Of a stretch of DNA of 54,166 bases, positions 26,519 through 35,636 are shown piece after piece. This DNA comes from Chitinophagaceae bacterium. Its GTDB lineage: Bacteria; Bacteroidota; Bacteroidia; Chitinophagales; Chitinophagaceae. The first letter of the stretch is position 1; each line of letters opens with the position of its first letter. The notes under the pieces were generated by a model, which worked only from the letters and a program-made list of their open reading frames with translations, ran no database searches and had not been told where the DNA came from. Made by a program: the position numbers and the translations under genes. Where the stretch lies: NCBI GenBank assembly GCA_009996675.1, contig JAACZQ010000038.1, positions 1 through 54,166 on the forward strand. The letters are read 5' to 3'.

Positions 26519-27772
26519 ATGCCCTATTTATTTACCTCTGAGAGTGTATCCGAAGGCCATCCGGATAAAGTGGCCGACCAGATATCCGATGCATTAATCG
26601 ACAATTTTCTGGCATTTGATGCGCAGTCCAAAGTGGCTTGTGAGACCCTGGTAACCACCGGTCAGGTAGTACTGGCAGGAGAAGTGAAATCCCGCGCCTA
26701 CCTGGATGTACAGGAAATTGCCCGTGGCGTTATCCGCAAGATCGGATACACCAAGAGCGAATACATGTTTGAAGCCAATAGCTGTGGTATCCTCTCCGCC
26801 ATCCACGAACAGTCTGCTGATATCAACCAGGGTGTTGACAAGAAGAAGAAAGAAGAGCAGGGCGCCGGCGATCAGGGTATGATGTTTGGCTATGCCACCA
26901 ATGAAACAGACGATTATATGCCCCTGGCACTGGACCTAGCACATAAACTGCTGATTGAACTGGCAGCACTGAGAAGAGAGAACAAGCAGATCAAATACCT
27001 GCGTCCCGATGCCAAGAGCCAGGTGACCCTGGAATACGACGATAATAACCGCCCCGTGCGCATCGATGCCATTGTGGTATCTACCCAGCACGATGAATTT
27101 GATACCGAAGCCAAAATGCAGGCGAAGATCAAATCGGATATCATCAATATCCTGATCCCCCGCGTAAAAGCCAAGTACAAGAAATACGCGAAACTGTTCA
27201 ACAACAATATCAAATACCATATCAACCCCACGGGTAAGTTTGTGATCGGTGGTCCGCATGGCGATACGGGTCTGACCGGCCGCAAGATCATCGTAGATAC
27301 CTATGGTGGTAAGGGAGCCCATGGTGGTGGTGCATTCAGCGGTAAGGATCCCAGCAAAGTGGATCGTTCAGCTGCCTATGCCACCCGCCATATTGCCAAG
27401 AACCTGGTAGCTGCCGGTGTGGCCGATGAGATCCTGGTACAGGTATCTTATGCCATTGGTGTAGCACAACCCACCAGCATCAACGTGAACACATTTGGTA
27501 CTGCCAAAGTGAACATGACCGATGGTCAGATTGGTAAACTGGTAGAGAGCCTCTTTGATATGCGCCCCTACTTCATAGAGCAGCGCCTGAAACTGCGTAA
27601 CCCCATCTACAGCGAAACAGCTGCCTACGGTCATATGGGTCGTAAGAGCGAAGTGGTTACCAAGACCTTCAAAACCCCCGATGGTAAGGAGAAGAAAGTA
27701 AAAGTAGAACTGTTTACCTGGGAGAAGCTGGACTATGTTACCAAAGTGAAGAAAGCGTTTGGTCTGAAATAA
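26519..27772 (+). CDS. metK: S-adenosylmethionine synthetase
   Basis: Makes S-adenosylmethionine from methionine and ATP. 417 residues, slightly longer than the E. coli enzyme (384). Signatures: [62 protein letters not shown] and [20 protein letters not shown]. Extra residues occur as a Lys-rich insert (DKKKKEEQ) before GAGDQG and a Lys-rich tail ([20 protein letters not shown]). Codon choice is strongly biased, as expected for a highly expressed gene. It has its own promoter and terminator. Confidence 0.98.
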   Translation: MPYLFTSESVSEGHPDKVADQISDALIDNFLAFDAQSKVACETLVTTGQVVLAGEVKSRAYLDVQEIARGVIRKIGYTKSEYMFEANSCGILSAIHEQSADINQGVDKKKKEEQGAGDQGMMFGYATNETDDYMPLALDLAHKLLIELAALRRENKQIKYLRPDAKSQVTLEYDDNNRPVRIDAIVVSTQHDEFDTEAKMQAKIKSDIINILIPRVKAKYKKYAKLFNNNIKYHINPTGKFVIGGPHGDTGLTGRKIIVDTYGGKGAHGGGAFSGKDPSKVDRSAAYATRHIAKNLVAAGVADEILVQVSYAIGVAQPTSINVNTFGTAKVNMTDGQIGKLVESLFDMRPYFIEQRLKLRNPIYSETAAYGHMGRKSEVVTKTFKTPDGKEKKVKVELFTWEKLDYVTKVKKAFGLK

Positions 27773-27795
27773 GCAGACAATAACCATAATGAAAT

Positions 27796-27831
27796 AAAGC
27801 CCTCTGCATACCGCAGAGGGCTTTATTTTTG
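27796..27831 (+). terminator. Intrinsic terminator of metK
   Basis: A 12-bp perfect stem (27796-27807 with 27813-27824, arm AAAGCCCTCTGC) closes the loop ATACC and is followed by TTTATTTTTG. The T-rich tail overlaps the -7 motif of the next gene. Confidence 0.9.
27824..27831 (+). promoter_or_regulatory. -7 promoter motif TATTTTTG of the 27848 gene
   Basis: A perfect TAnnTTTG match, 16 bases before the ATG at 27848, made from the T tract of the metK terminator. Terminator and promoter therefore share bases; the match could also be a by-product of the T tract. Confidence 0.4.
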
Positions 27832-27847
27832 TACAAACCCAACTGCT

Positions 27848-28354
27848 ATGTCCAGGAAACTGCTGCTTGCTGCATTGGCTACCCTTGCCATGATGTTTGT
27901 GATGCGTTACCAGGGTGCCGTGCTGGTAACCCCGCAAAGCCCCAGGGGCATACTGGACCTGGAATTTGCCAATACACCGGCTAAACTGCAAAACCTGCTC
28001 GGCTTGTGGGATCATGCTTCCGTGAAATGGAATATCGGGCTCGACTTTTTATTCATTGCAGCTTATGCCAGCTTTTTTTCCCTGCTCACGCAACAGACGG
28101 CCAACCTGTCAACCGGATTCATGCGTACTGCCGGTCATGCACTCAGCCGTTTATCCTGGCTGGCAGCCATACTGGATGTAGTGGAAAACGGACTCATGTG
28201 GTTCAGCTTCGAACAATACTATTCTGTCAATAGCCTGGTGCTGACCTATTATTGCGCCTTCTTCAAGTTTGTGCTGGTGGGACTGGCCATCCTGTATCTC
28301 TTACTATCAGTGCCGGCCTGGCTGAAACGAAAGCAGCGATTAGCCGGGGATTGA
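27848..28354 (+). CDS. Integral membrane protein of unknown function
   Basis: 168 residues. A first helix (MSRKLLLAALATLAMMFVM) is followed by a periplasmic-looking stretch (about 20-60). Three more helices lie at about 60-80, 96-112 and 132-155, the last in YYCAFFKFVLVGLAILYLLL. A cluster VVENGLMWFSFEQYYSVNSLVLTYY in the third segment looks conserved-protein-like, but I do not recognise the family. It stands alone between the metK terminator and dispersed palindrome copy A. Confidence 0.75.
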   Translation: MSRKLLLAALATLAMMFVMRYQGAVLVTPQSPRGILDLEFANTPAKLQNLLGLWDHASVKWNIGLDFLFIAAYASFFSLLTQQTANLSTGFMRTAGHALSRLSWLAAILDVVENGLMWFSFEQYYSVNSLVLTYYCAFFKFVLVGLAILYLLLSVPAWLKRKQRLAGD

Positions 28355-28378
28355 GTCTGGTTAACCTGAAAGCTATGC

Positions 28379-28430
28379 TAAGCCACAGATGCACAGATTT
28401 AAGCTATCTAATCTGTGCATCTGTGGCTTA
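28379..28430. repeat. Dispersed palindrome copy A (21-bp arms)
   Basis: Perfect inverted repeat: 28379-28399 pairs with 28410-28430 around a 10-base loop. Core arm AGCCACAGATGCACAGAT, with TA as the two outermost bases. It lies between the membrane-protein gene and rlmB; no T run follows on either strand. Confidence 0.95.
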
Positions 28431-28489
28431 TTACCGATAAGATTTCATATGCAACACTACCGAAAAGCAAATCTAAAAGCGCGATTCAA

Positions 28490-28497
28490 TACCTTTG
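28490..28497 (+). promoter_or_regulatory. -7 promoter motif TACCTTTG of rlmB
   Basis: A perfect TAnnTTTG match ending 3 bases before the ATG at 28501. Transcription would start at the start codon itself. Confidence 0.5.
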
Positions 28498-28500
28498 CAG

Positions 28501-29250
28501 ATGCCTGTTAAACAAAGTGCACTCATCATTGGTCGCCAGCCCCTGGTTGAAGCCATGCAATCGGGACGGCCGGTTGATAAAATTCTTATGCAGAAAAATG
28601 TATCCGGTGATGCCATCGGTACCATCCGCCAGCTGGCGCGTGATCTGCATATTCCCATTCAAATGGTACCGCCGGAAAAACTCAATGGCATGACCCGGGC
28701 CAATCACCAGGGTGTGATTGCTTTTGCGGGCCTGATTCAGTATATGGACCTGCAGCAGGTCATAGATCATGTAGTAGCCGATGGTAAAGCGCCCTTGTTT
28801 GTGATGCTCGACGGGGTAACCGATGTGCGCAATATTGGCGCCATCGCCAGAAGCGCCTGGTGCTGCGGTGCACAGGCACTCATCATACCCGATAAAGGGG
28901 TAGGGGCCCTCAACGAAGAAGCCATGAAAAGCAGTGCCGGTGCACTGGAACATATTCATGTATGTCGTGTTAACAGCCTGCTCAAAGCCGTAGATACTTT
29001 ACACCTCAACGGCATACAAGTGTATACCAGTGAAATGCGGGCCGATAAAAAAGTATTTGAACTGGATTATGCCACACCGGTCTGCATCATCATGGGTGAT
29101 GAAGGCAAAGGCGTACAACCCTATCTGGCCAAAGCCGCAGATGCTTTTTTCACCATACCCATGGTCACCCAATTCGATTCATTCAATGTATCCGTTGCTA
29201 CCGGTATTGTTTTATACGAAGCCATGAAGCAACGCCTCCTGCAACAATAA
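28501..29250 (+). CDS. rlmB: TrmH/RlmB-family 23S rRNA 2'-O-ribose methyltransferase
   Basis: SpoU-type knotted methyltransferase, probably acting on G2251 of 23S rRNA. 249 residues from ATG 28501; a TTG two codons upstream lies inside the promoter motif and is rejected. N-terminal substrate domain: LIIGRQPLVEAMQSGRPVDKI and ANHQGVIAFAG. Catalytic SPOUT domain: MLDGVTDVRNIGAIARSAWCCGA (motif 1 Asn and Arg), CIIMGDEGKGVQPYLAKAAD (motif 2) and IPMVTQFDSFNVSVATGIVLYE (motif 3). It starts a run with the HMG-CoA-lyase-like gene 9 bases downstream and the GSCFA gene. Confidence 0.94.
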   Translation: MPVKQSALIIGRQPLVEAMQSGRPVDKILMQKNVSGDAIGTIRQLARDLHIPIQMVPPEKLNGMTRANHQGVIAFAGLIQYMDLQQVIDHVVADGKAPLFVMLDGVTDVRNIGAIARSAWCCGAQALIIPDKGVGALNEEAMKSSAGALEHIHVCRVNSLLKAVDTLHLNGIQVYTSEMRADKKVFELDYATPVCIIMGDEGKGVQPYLAKAADAFFTIPMVTQFDSFNVSVATGIVLYEAMKQRLLQQ

Positions 29251-29259
29251 TGCTTACAC

Positions 29260-30135
29260 ATGAGTCCAGCCACTTCCATACAATTGGTAGAATGTCCGCG
29301 TGATGCCATGCAGGGCTGGCCCCATCCCATCAGCACGGCACAGAAAGTAAATTACCTGAACAGTTTATTGCAGGTAGGTTTTCATACACTGGATTTTGGC
29401 AGTTTTGTGTCGCCCAAAGCCATCCCGCAAATGGCCGATACCGCCGCTGTATTACAGCAGCTTGATCTGCGGGATACCCACACCAAACTCCTGGCCATCG
29501 TAGCCAATACCCGTGGTGCCATAGAAGCATTGGAACACGAAGCCATACAATACCTGGGCTTCCCGTTTTCTATCTCGCCCACATTCCAGTTGCGCAATAC
29601 CAATAGCAGTATGGAAGAAAGCTTCGACCGGGTGAAACAGATACAGGAGCTTTGTATAGCGAAACAGCGCGAACTGGTGATCTACCTGAGCATGGGTTTC
29701 GGGAATCCATACGGTGATGCCTACAATGAAGATATACTGCTGTCCTGGGCCGATGCCATGGTACAGGAAGGCATTACCATTATTTCACTGGCAGACACGG
29801 TAGGACTGGCAACAGCCGCACAAATACGGCTTGCACTGGAAACCCTGATACCCCGCTATCCCAACCACACATTTGGCGTACACCTGCATGCCACGGCAGA
29901 GAACTGGCAGGATAAACTGGCCGCTGCCTGGACATCCGGCTGCCGTAGATTTGATGGGGCGCTGAAAGGGATCGGCGGATGCCCCATGGCACAGAATGAA
30001 CTGGTGGGTAATATGGATACCGAACAAATGATTGCATTCTTCCGCAACCAGTCGGCCCTGCCCGCAATCAACCCGGCGGCACTGGAAGCCAGCAGCAGGA
30101 TGGCCGCTACCTTATTTCAAACCCATAGCGCATGA
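29260..30135 (+). CDS. Hydroxymethylglutaryl-CoA lyase-family enzyme
   Basis: Splits 3-hydroxy-3-methylglutaryl-CoA into acetyl-CoA and acetoacetate, the last step of leucine breakdown, if it is a true HMG-CoA lyase. 291 residues in a TIM-barrel DRE-metallolyase pattern: QLVECPRDAMQGW (the usual R-D pair), DFGSFVSPKAIPQMAD, YLSMGFGNPYGD, ISLADTVGLATAAQI, HLHATAENWQDKLAAAW and the active-site loop FDGALKGIGGCPMAQNELVGN (catalytic Cys in GGCP). No other leucine-degradation gene is adjacent. It overlaps the GSCFA gene by 4 bases. Confidence 0.88.
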   Translation: MSPATSIQLVECPRDAMQGWPHPISTAQKVNYLNSLLQVGFHTLDFGSFVSPKAIPQMADTAAVLQQLDLRDTHTKLLAIVANTRGAIEALEHEAIQYLGFPFSISPTFQLRNTNSSMEESFDRVKQIQELCIAKQRELVIYLSMGFGNPYGDAYNEDILLSWADAMVQEGITIISLADTVGLATAAQIRLALETLIPRYPNHTFGVHLHATAENWQDKLAAAWTSGCRRFDGALKGIGGCPMAQNELVGNMDTEQMIAFFRNQSALPAINPAALEASSRMAATLFQTHSA

Positions 30136-31133
30136 AATTCCGATCAGAACTAACCATCAGTAAGGCACCCAGGCCCATTACACACCGGGATCAAACCCTG
30201 CTGATCGGTTCCTGCTTTACGGAGAATATGGGCGATAAAATGAGCAGACATGCATTCCGGGTCATGGAAAACCCCCACGGTATTCTGTTTAACCCGGTGA
30301 GTGTGGCAGAAGCACTTACCCAATACATCGATCATACACAAGCCACCCCCCGGGATATTTTTTATTACCAGGATATTTATCACAGCTGGAAACACCATAG
30401 CCGTTTCTCCGATCTGCAGGCCGAAAACAGCCTGGCCAAAATCAACCAGTCGGTATCAGCGGCACACGCATTCCTGAAAACAGCCGATCATGTATTGATC
30501 ACCCTGGGCTCGGCCTGGGTATATACCCTCACTGCCGAAGCCATAGGCGGACAAGTGGGTTCGGTGGCCGCCAATAACCATAAAGCACCGGCTGCCTGGT
30601 TCCGTAAGCGATTGCTTACCGTGGAAGAAACCTTAAGCACACTCGATAATATCATACACCGCCTCTTTCATTTCAATCCCAAACTGCAAATCATATTTAC
30701 CATCAGCCCGGTACGCCACCTGCGCGAAGGCATGATTGAAAACAACCGCAGCAAAGCCGTATTGATCCAGGCGGTACACCACCTGGTAGATAAATTCGAG
30801 GGATTGTATTACTTCCCCGCCTATGAACTGGTGATTGATGACCTGCGCGATTACCGCTTCTATGCAGAAGACCTGGTACATCCCAATTACCAGGCCACCC
30901 AGTATGTGTGGGAGAAATTTACCGAAGCCTGCATGACCGATGAAACCAGGGAACTACTGAAAGAAATTGCCGCCATACAATCTGCCTGCACACATAAACC
31001 CTTCAATCCACATTCCCTGCAACACCAGCAATTCCGCGCGAATTTCCTGGCAAAAGCAAAGTACCTGCAGGAATGGCATCCCTATATCGACCTGCAGGCG
31101 CAGATCCGTTTTTTATCGGAGCCGGATGCTTAG
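30132..31133 (+). CDS. GSCFA-domain protein
   Basis: 333 residues. The family-defining motif appears as LLIGSCFTENMGDKM near residue 25, and later segments include FYQDIYHSWKHHSRFS, VLITLGSAWVYTL, IIFTISPVRHLREGMIENNRSKAVLIQAVHHL and FYAEDLVHPNYQATQYVWEKF. The G-S-C-F start plus the D/H pair in DLVHPN resembles an SGNH-type esterase core, so a hydrolase is plausible, but no activity is established to my knowledge. It overlaps the upstream gene by 4 bases (ATGA) and the convergent miaE by 4 bases. Confidence 0.9.
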   Translation: MKFRSELTISKAPRPITHRDQTLLIGSCFTENMGDKMSRHAFRVMENPHGILFNPVSVAEALTQYIDHTQATPRDIFYYQDIYHSWKHHSRFSDLQAENSLAKINQSVSAAHAFLKTADHVLITLGSAWVYTLTAEAIGGQVGSVAANNHKAPAAWFRKRLLTVEETLSTLDNIIHRLFHFNPKLQIIFTISPVRHLREGMIENNRSKAVLIQAVHHLVDKFEGLYYFPAYELVIDDLRDYRFYAEDLVHPNYQATQYVWEKFTEACMTDETRELLKEIAAIQSACTHKPFNPHSLQHQQFRANFLAKAKYLQEWHPYIDLQAQIRFLSEPDA

Positions 31134-31750
31134 TGGATACGATCACCCCGCAGTTCCAGTGCCTGCATAATCTCCGCCTCATAAGCAAGCCATTCCTGCC
31201 AGCGGTTCCGTACTTTTTCTTTGTCGATATACAATTCCGCCAGTTCTATGAACAACGCATAATGTCCTGCTTCGCTTTCCATAAAGCGACGATAAAACTG
31301 CCGCAGATAGGCATCTTCCAGTCCCTCACTCAATCGTTTAAAGCGTTCACAGCTGCGGGCTTCAATCAGGGCCATGGTGAGTAACTGATCGAGGAAGCGG
31401 CCTTCTTCATCACCCCCCTGCTGCTGAAATGCCAGCAGCTTATTCACGTACAGGTCTTTCCGTTGCTGGCCCAATTGGAATCCTCTTTTATGCAGCTCAT
31501 GCAGCACCAGCCGGAAATGCCCCCATTCCTCTGTTACAATGGGTGCCAGTGCTGCTACCAGTTCCTTACGGCGGGAATAGCGCTGGATCAGGGTAATACA
31601 GGTAGTAGCCGCTTTCTGTTCACAGTAAGCATGGTCGGTGAGAATGGCTTCCAGGCTTATTTCCGCCAGGTTCACCCAACGCGGGTCCGTGGGCAATTGC
31701 AAACCCAGTATGTTACGGGTGTGTTCCGATAAGGAATGTTCGTCGGTCAT
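31130..31750 (-). CDS. miaE: tRNA-(ms2io6A)-hydroxylase
   Basis: Di-iron oxygenase that hydroxylates the isopentenyl side chain of ms2i6A at tRNA position 37. 206 residues from ATG 31750. Ferritin-like iron ligands are visible: E in LAEISLEAILTDHAYCEQKAA, E and H in VTEEWGHFRLVLHELHKRG, E in LLTMALIEARSCERF, and E/H in FMESEAGHYALFIELAELY. No miaA or miaB gene is adjacent. The gene is convergent with the GSCFA gene and has a TATTTTTG -7 motif 8 bases upstream of its ATG. Confidence 0.92.
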   Translation of the reverse strand: MTDEHSLSEHTRNILGLQLPTDPRWVNLAEISLEAILTDHAYCEQKAATTCITLIQRYSRRKELVAALAPIVTEEWGHFRLVLHELHKRGFQLGQQRKDLYVNKLLAFQQQGGDEEGRFLDQLLTMALIEARSCERFKRLSEGLEDAYLRQFYRRFMESEAGHYALFIELAELYIDKEKVRNRWQEWLAYEAEIMQALELRGDRIH

Positions 31751-31758
31751 AACAACCA

Positions 31759-31766
31759 CAAAAATA
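31759..31766 (-). promoter_or_regulatory. -7 promoter motif TATTTTTG of miaE
   Basis: A perfect TAnnTTTG match on the minus strand, ending 8 bases before the ATG at 31750. It predicts a leader of about 2-5 bases. Confidence 0.45.
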
Positions 31767-31814
31767 AAACATAAGTAATGCCCGGGAGGAGAAATAATCG
31801 TCTAAGCAATGGTT

Positions 31815-31864
31815 TAGCCACAGATGCACAAATGAAAGAACGATTATCTGTGCATCTGTGGCTA
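31815..31864. repeat. Dispersed palindrome copy B (16-bp perfect arms)
   Basis: 31815-31830 pairs perfectly with 31849-31864. The next inner position is mismatched (A/C), then two more pairs form. The outermost pair is T-A before AGCC. It lies between the divergent starts of miaE and the BioF-like gene, so it cannot be a terminator for either. Confidence 0.93.
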
Positions 31865-31902
31865 CTTGATACAGAGCCGCTAAATTCCTGTAGTTTTAAC
31901 CC

Positions 31903-32994
31903 ATGTATCCCGATGATTTTTTACAACCCAGGCTCCAGGCCAGAACCGAACAACAGGCATTACGGACCCTGCGGCTGGCCGATGGTAAGGAAGATTATTG
32001 CTCCAATGATTACCTGGGTATCGTACACGATCGGCTGATTAAACTGCCCGATACCCTGCCCACCGGTTCTACCGGCTCCCGGTTACTCGCCGGCAATAGC
32101 GCAGGCATGGAAGAGACAGAAGCCCTGATTGCCCGTTTTCATGAGGCGGAAACAGCTTTGTTATTCAACTCGGGGTATGATGCCAACCTCGGACTGCTTT
32201 CCTCCATCGCCACCAAAAACGATACCATCCTCTACGATTATCTTTCCCATGCTTCCATTCGCGATGGCATCCGGTTATCACTGGCACAGTCCTGGTCCTT
32301 TGCCCATAATGACCTGAATGAACTGGAAGAGAAACTCCGCAAAGCCAGGGGAAATATTTTTGTGGTAACCGAATCGGTCTTCAGTATGGATGGCGATACC
32401 TGTCCGCTACCGGCACTGGTATCACTCTGTGAACAATATGGTGCTCATCTCATCATCGATGAAGCCCATGCCACCGGTGTGATCGGCGAACAGGGAGAGG
32501 GGCTGGTACAGGCCTGCGGTTTGCAATCCCGCATCTTCGCCCGCATACACACTTTCGGTAAAGCCTGTGGCTGTCATGGTGCAGTCGTACTCGGCTCCAG
32601 GCGCTTACACGCACACCTGGTTAATTTTGCCCGCAGCCTTATTTATTCCACGGCCTTATCACCCCATAGCGTGGCTGCCATCGCTGCATCCTATCAGCTC
32701 TTCCCGCAGATGCAGGAGGGCCGTGCACACTTGCACACCCTCATACAACAATTCCAACAGGCATCATTACCCTATACCAAACTGGTATCGGAGACACCCA
32801 TACAGGGACTCATCATCCCCGGCAACGAAGCCGCCAGGGCAGCCGCCAGCCGATTACAGGATGCAGGTTTTGATGTACGCCCCATTCTCTACCCAACGGT
32901 ACCCGCAGGCGCAGAAAGACTACGCATCGTACTCCATGCATTCAACCAGCCGGAATCTTTGGCGAAGCTTGTTGAAGTGGTTGGTGGTTTTTAG
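31903..32994 (+). CDS. PLP-dependent acyl-transferase, 8-amino-7-oxononanoate synthase-like
   Basis: Alpha-oxoamine synthase family, which condenses an amino acid with an acyl-CoA or acyl-ACP. 363 residues, slightly short for BioF/KBL (about 385-395) at the N-terminus. Signatures: YCSNDYLGI, TGSTGSRLLAGNSAGMEETEALIARFH, FNSGYDANLGLLSSIATKND, TESVFSMDGDTCPLPAL, LIIDEAHATGVIGEQGEG and the PLP-Lys220 motif HTFGKACGCHGAVV. No other bio gene is adjacent, so biotin synthesis is likely but not proven. Heptamer repeats begin at the stop codon. Confidence 0.88.
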   Translation: MYPDDFLQPRLQARTEQQALRTLRLADGKEDYCSNDYLGIVHDRLIKLPDTLPTGSTGSRLLAGNSAGMEETEALIARFHEAETALLFNSGYDANLGLLSSIATKNDTILYDYLSHASIRDGIRLSLAQSWSFAHNDLNELEEKLRKARGNIFVVTESVFSMDGDTCPLPALVSLCEQYGAHLIIDEAHATGVIGEQGEGLVQACGLQSRIFARIHTFGKACGCHGAVVLGSRRLHAHLVNFARSLIYSTALSPHSVAAIAASYQLFPQMQEGRAHLHTLIQQFQQASLPYTKLVSETPIQGLIIPGNEAARAAASRLQDAGFDVRPILYPTVPAGAERLRIVLHAFNQPESLAKLVEVVGGF

Positions 32995-33027
32995 TTTTTA
33001 GTTTTTGGTTTTTGGTTTTTGGTTTGG
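32993..33027. repeat. Heptamer tandem array, unit (A/G)GTTTTT
   Basis: Five 7-bp units: AGTTTTT twice, GGTTTTT twice, then the degenerate GGTTTGG. The array starts inside the TAG stop codon of the BioF-like gene. Confidence 0.85.
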
Positions 33028-33065
33028 GTTTGGAGGTTGATGCTCCTGCTAACATGACGAACGAT

Positions 33066-33083
33066 TCAAGCCCGGGTTGCGTA
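33066..33083. repeat. Repeated word TCAAGCCCGGGTTGCGTA
   Basis: 18 bases that recur with two mismatches at 39096-39113. Each copy precedes a heptamer-repeat region. Confidence 0.7.
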
Positions 33084-33086
33084 AAA

Positions 33087-33114
33087 ATCTGCGATCTGAC
33101 ATCTGACATCTGAA
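33087..33114. repeat. Heptamer tandem array, unit ATCTGnn
   Basis: Four 7-bp units: ATCTGCG, ATCTGAC, ATCTGAC, ATCTGAA. The same units occur in inverted orientation at 39561-39588 and 39696-39723. Confidence 0.9.
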
Positions 33115-33149
33115 ATAAAAAAACTAACTTCCCTAACTAAACGATTCTT

Positions 33150-35624
33150 ATGAGAATAGTACCATTGATGGTAGCTGCCGTATGTACGGTTGGACTGGTA
33201 TCGGTGCTGAATATGCAATTGCCGGTTGGTAAAAGCAAAACACCACGACTGGGTTATTTTCTCTCCCCGCAGCAGGGTTTCTGGCAGAATGCAGAACCCA
33301 CAGATGCAGGCTTTAATGCCGATGTGAAAATCGGTAGTCTGAAAGACAAAGTAGATGTATATATGGATGATCGGCTCGTGCCGCATATCTATGCGCAGAA
33401 CGATCTGGATGCCTATAAAGTACAGGGATACCTGCACGCTAAATTCCGTTTGTGGCAGATGGAATTCCAGACCCATGTGGCAGCAGGGCGACTGAGTGAA
33501 ATTGTAGGAGAAGACCGTATAGCCACCGATCGTTTTTTCCGCAGACTGGGAATGGTAACCGCCGCCGAAAAAACACTGGCCGGTATGGATCAGTCACCCG
33601 AAGTCAAAGCCGCTATAGAAGCTTATGCAGAAGGTGTGAACAGTTATATCAATACCCTTAAACCGGAGGATATTCCCTTCGAATACAAATTGCTGGATTA
33701 TAAACCCGAAGCATGGACACCGCTGAAGACCTATCTCTTCCTCATGTTCATGTCTTATGACCTCACCGCCCGCGGCGTGCGTACCGATCTGCAGATGACC
33801 AATGCCCGCAATTATTTTGGCTTCGAGGATTTTGATCAGTTGTATCCCAATGTGCAGGATTCACTGGATCCCATTATTCCCAAAGGAACACTCTATGCAC
33901 CCCCATCCATCAAACCCATTGCGCCAGTAAGCGCAGATAGTCTTTACCTGGGTAAGGGGCCATCAACCATCACCGATAAAACACCCGTCGTTCCCAATAA
34001 AAACAATGGCAGTAATAACTGGGCAGTAGCCGGCAGCAAAACCAAGAGCGGCAGACCCATACTGGCCAATGATCCGCACCTGGGACTGAACCTGCCATCT
34101 CTCTGGTATGAAGTACAGATCACTACACCCACACACAGTACCTATGGTGCCAGCTTCCCCGGATCTCCGGCGGTGATCATTGGTTTTAATGATAGCATTG
34201 CCTGGGGCGTGACCAATGCCGGCAGGGATGTGATTGATTTCTACGATATGCGCTTCAAGGATAGTACCCTGGAAGAATACTGGTACAATGGCAGCTGGAA
34301 AAAAGCCGATGTGAAAACAGAAACCATTCAAGTGAAAGGCGGGGCCACCATCACCGATCGCGTCGCGTATACCGAATTCGGTCCGGTGATGTACGATGCA
34401 TCCTACAAAAGCAATGGCAGCACCGAAGGTAAATACCTGGCCGTTCGCTGGACGGCCCATGATGGGGGATATGGTTTATCAACCTTCTACGATTTAAACC
34501 GGGCCAAGAATTATGATGATTATATCAACGCCATTCACAAATGGAGCTGCCCCGGTCAGAATTTTGCCTTCATCTCCAAAACGGGTGATATTGCCATCAA
34601 GCAACAGGGCGCATTCATAGCCCGATGGAACCGGCAGGGAGATTTTATTATGCCGGGAACTGATAGCAGTTACCGCTGGCAGGGAGTTATTCCCTATGCA
34701 GAAAATCCCATGATCAAAAACCCGGCCCGTGGTTTTGTGAGCAGCGCCAACCAGATGTCAACCGATCATACCTATCCGTATTACCTGGGCGCCGCATCCA
34801 ATTTCCCGCTGTATCGGGGCATCATCATCAACCGGAAACTGGCCGCTATGAACCAGATCACACCGGAAGATATGCAACAGATGCAGGCCGATAATTACAA
34901 TGTATTTGCAGAAATGGCGAGACCTGTTTTGCTGAAATATTTGAATGAGCAATCCATGACTGCGCCGGAGAAAAAATACCTGGCCATGCTGCGCGACTGG
35001 AACCTGCGCAATGATATTGGTGAAACCGGTGCCACCGTTTTCCGCGTGGCCTGGGATAGCCTGGAAACACAGATATGGGGTGATGAATTTGCCAAAGCCG
35101 GTGACAAACCACTGCCCTGGCCAGATGAATCTACCTTACTGGAAACCCTCTTGCGCGATAGCGTCTACTACTTCGCGGATAATGCCAATACCAGCGATAA
35201 AACAGAAACCATCAGCGATTGCGTACAGGCAGCCTGGGCCAAAGCCTGCGCCTTCCTCGATAAAAGAGAAACCGATGGCAAATTGCTGGAATGGGGCGTG
35301 TTCAAAGATACCCGTGTAAGCCACTTACTGAAGATCGATCCCCTGAGCCGTTTGCATCTGCCCATTGGTGGTGGTACCCATATCATCAACGCCACAACCG
35401 ATAACCACGGACCCAGCTGGCGCATGATTGTGCACATGACCGATGAAATAGAAGCCTATGGCGTGTATCCGGGCGGACAAAACGGAAACCCCGGTAGTAA
35501 ATACTATGATAATTTCATTGATAGCTGGGCGGCAGGAAAATATTACCGCCTCTTATTCCTCAAACAGGAAGCAGCAGCTAAACATGAAAAAATGACCTGG
35601 CATCTGACATTCAACAATCGATAA
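33150..35624 (+). CDS. Penicillin acylase-family N-terminal-nucleophile hydrolase
   Basis: Exported amidase family that includes penicillin G acylases and acyl-homoserine-lactone acylases. 824 residues with a signal-like N-terminus (MRIVPLMVAAVCTVGLVSVLN). The alpha part contains VDVYMDDRLVPHIYAQNDLDAYKVQGYLHAKFRLWQME. Autocleavage would free Ser288 in NNGSNNWAVAGSKTKSGRP, the Ntn nucleophile; GNDPHLGLNLPSLWYE-like text (here LANDPHLGLNLPSLWYE) follows. Later conserved parts are GITNAGRDVIDFY-like (WGVTNAGRDVIDFY), WTAHDG, FAFISKTGDIA and the Asn/Arg-rich RGFVSSANQM. Substrate unknown. It is followed by a small membrane gene 12 bases downstream. Confidence 0.92.
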   Translation: MRIVPLMVAAVCTVGLVSVLNMQLPVGKSKTPRLGYFLSPQQGFWQNAEPTDAGFNADVKIGSLKDKVDVYMDDRLVPHIYAQNDLDAYKVQGYLHAKFRLWQMEFQTHVAAGRLSEIVGEDRIATDRFFRRLGMVTAAEKTLAGMDQSPEVKAAIEAYAEGVNSYINTLKPEDIPFEYKLLDYKPEAWTPLKTYLFLMFMSYDLTARGVRTDLQMTNARNYFGFEDFDQLYPNVQDSLDPIIPKGTLYAPPSIKPIAPVSADSLYLGKGPSTITDKTPVVPNKNNGSNNWAVAGSKTKSGRPILANDPHLGLNLPSLWYEVQITTPTHSTYGASFPGSPAVIIGFNDSIAWGVTNAGRDVIDFYDMRFKDSTLEEYWYNGSWKKADVKTETIQVKGGATITDRVAYTEFGPVMYDASYKSNGSTEGKYLAVRWTAHDGGYGLSTFYDLNRAKNYDDYINAIHKWSCPGQNFAFISKTGDIAIKQQGAFIARWNRQGDFIMPGTDSSYRWQGVIPYAENPMIKNPARGFVSSANQMSTDHTYPYYLGAASNFPLYRGIIINRKLAAMNQITPEDMQQMQADNYNVFAEMARPVLLKYLNEQSMTAPEKKYLAMLRDWNLRNDIGETGATVFRVAWDSLETQIWGDEFAKAGDKPLPWPDESTLLETLLRDSVYYFADNANTSDKTETISDCVQAAWAKACAFLDKRETDGKLLEWGVFKDTRVSHLLKIDPLSRLHLPIGGGTHIINATTDNHGPSWRMIVHMTDEIEAYGVYPGGQNGNPGSKYYDNFIDSWAAGKYYRLLFLKQEAAAKHEKMTWHLTFNNR

Positions 35625-35636
35625 AACAACCGATAC

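Noticed and set aside
32993..33149. Insertion-sequence end or transposase remnant after the BioF-like gene
   Set aside because: The segment holds only tandem repeats and short words. No transposase-like frame or terminal inverted repeat with target duplication is visible.
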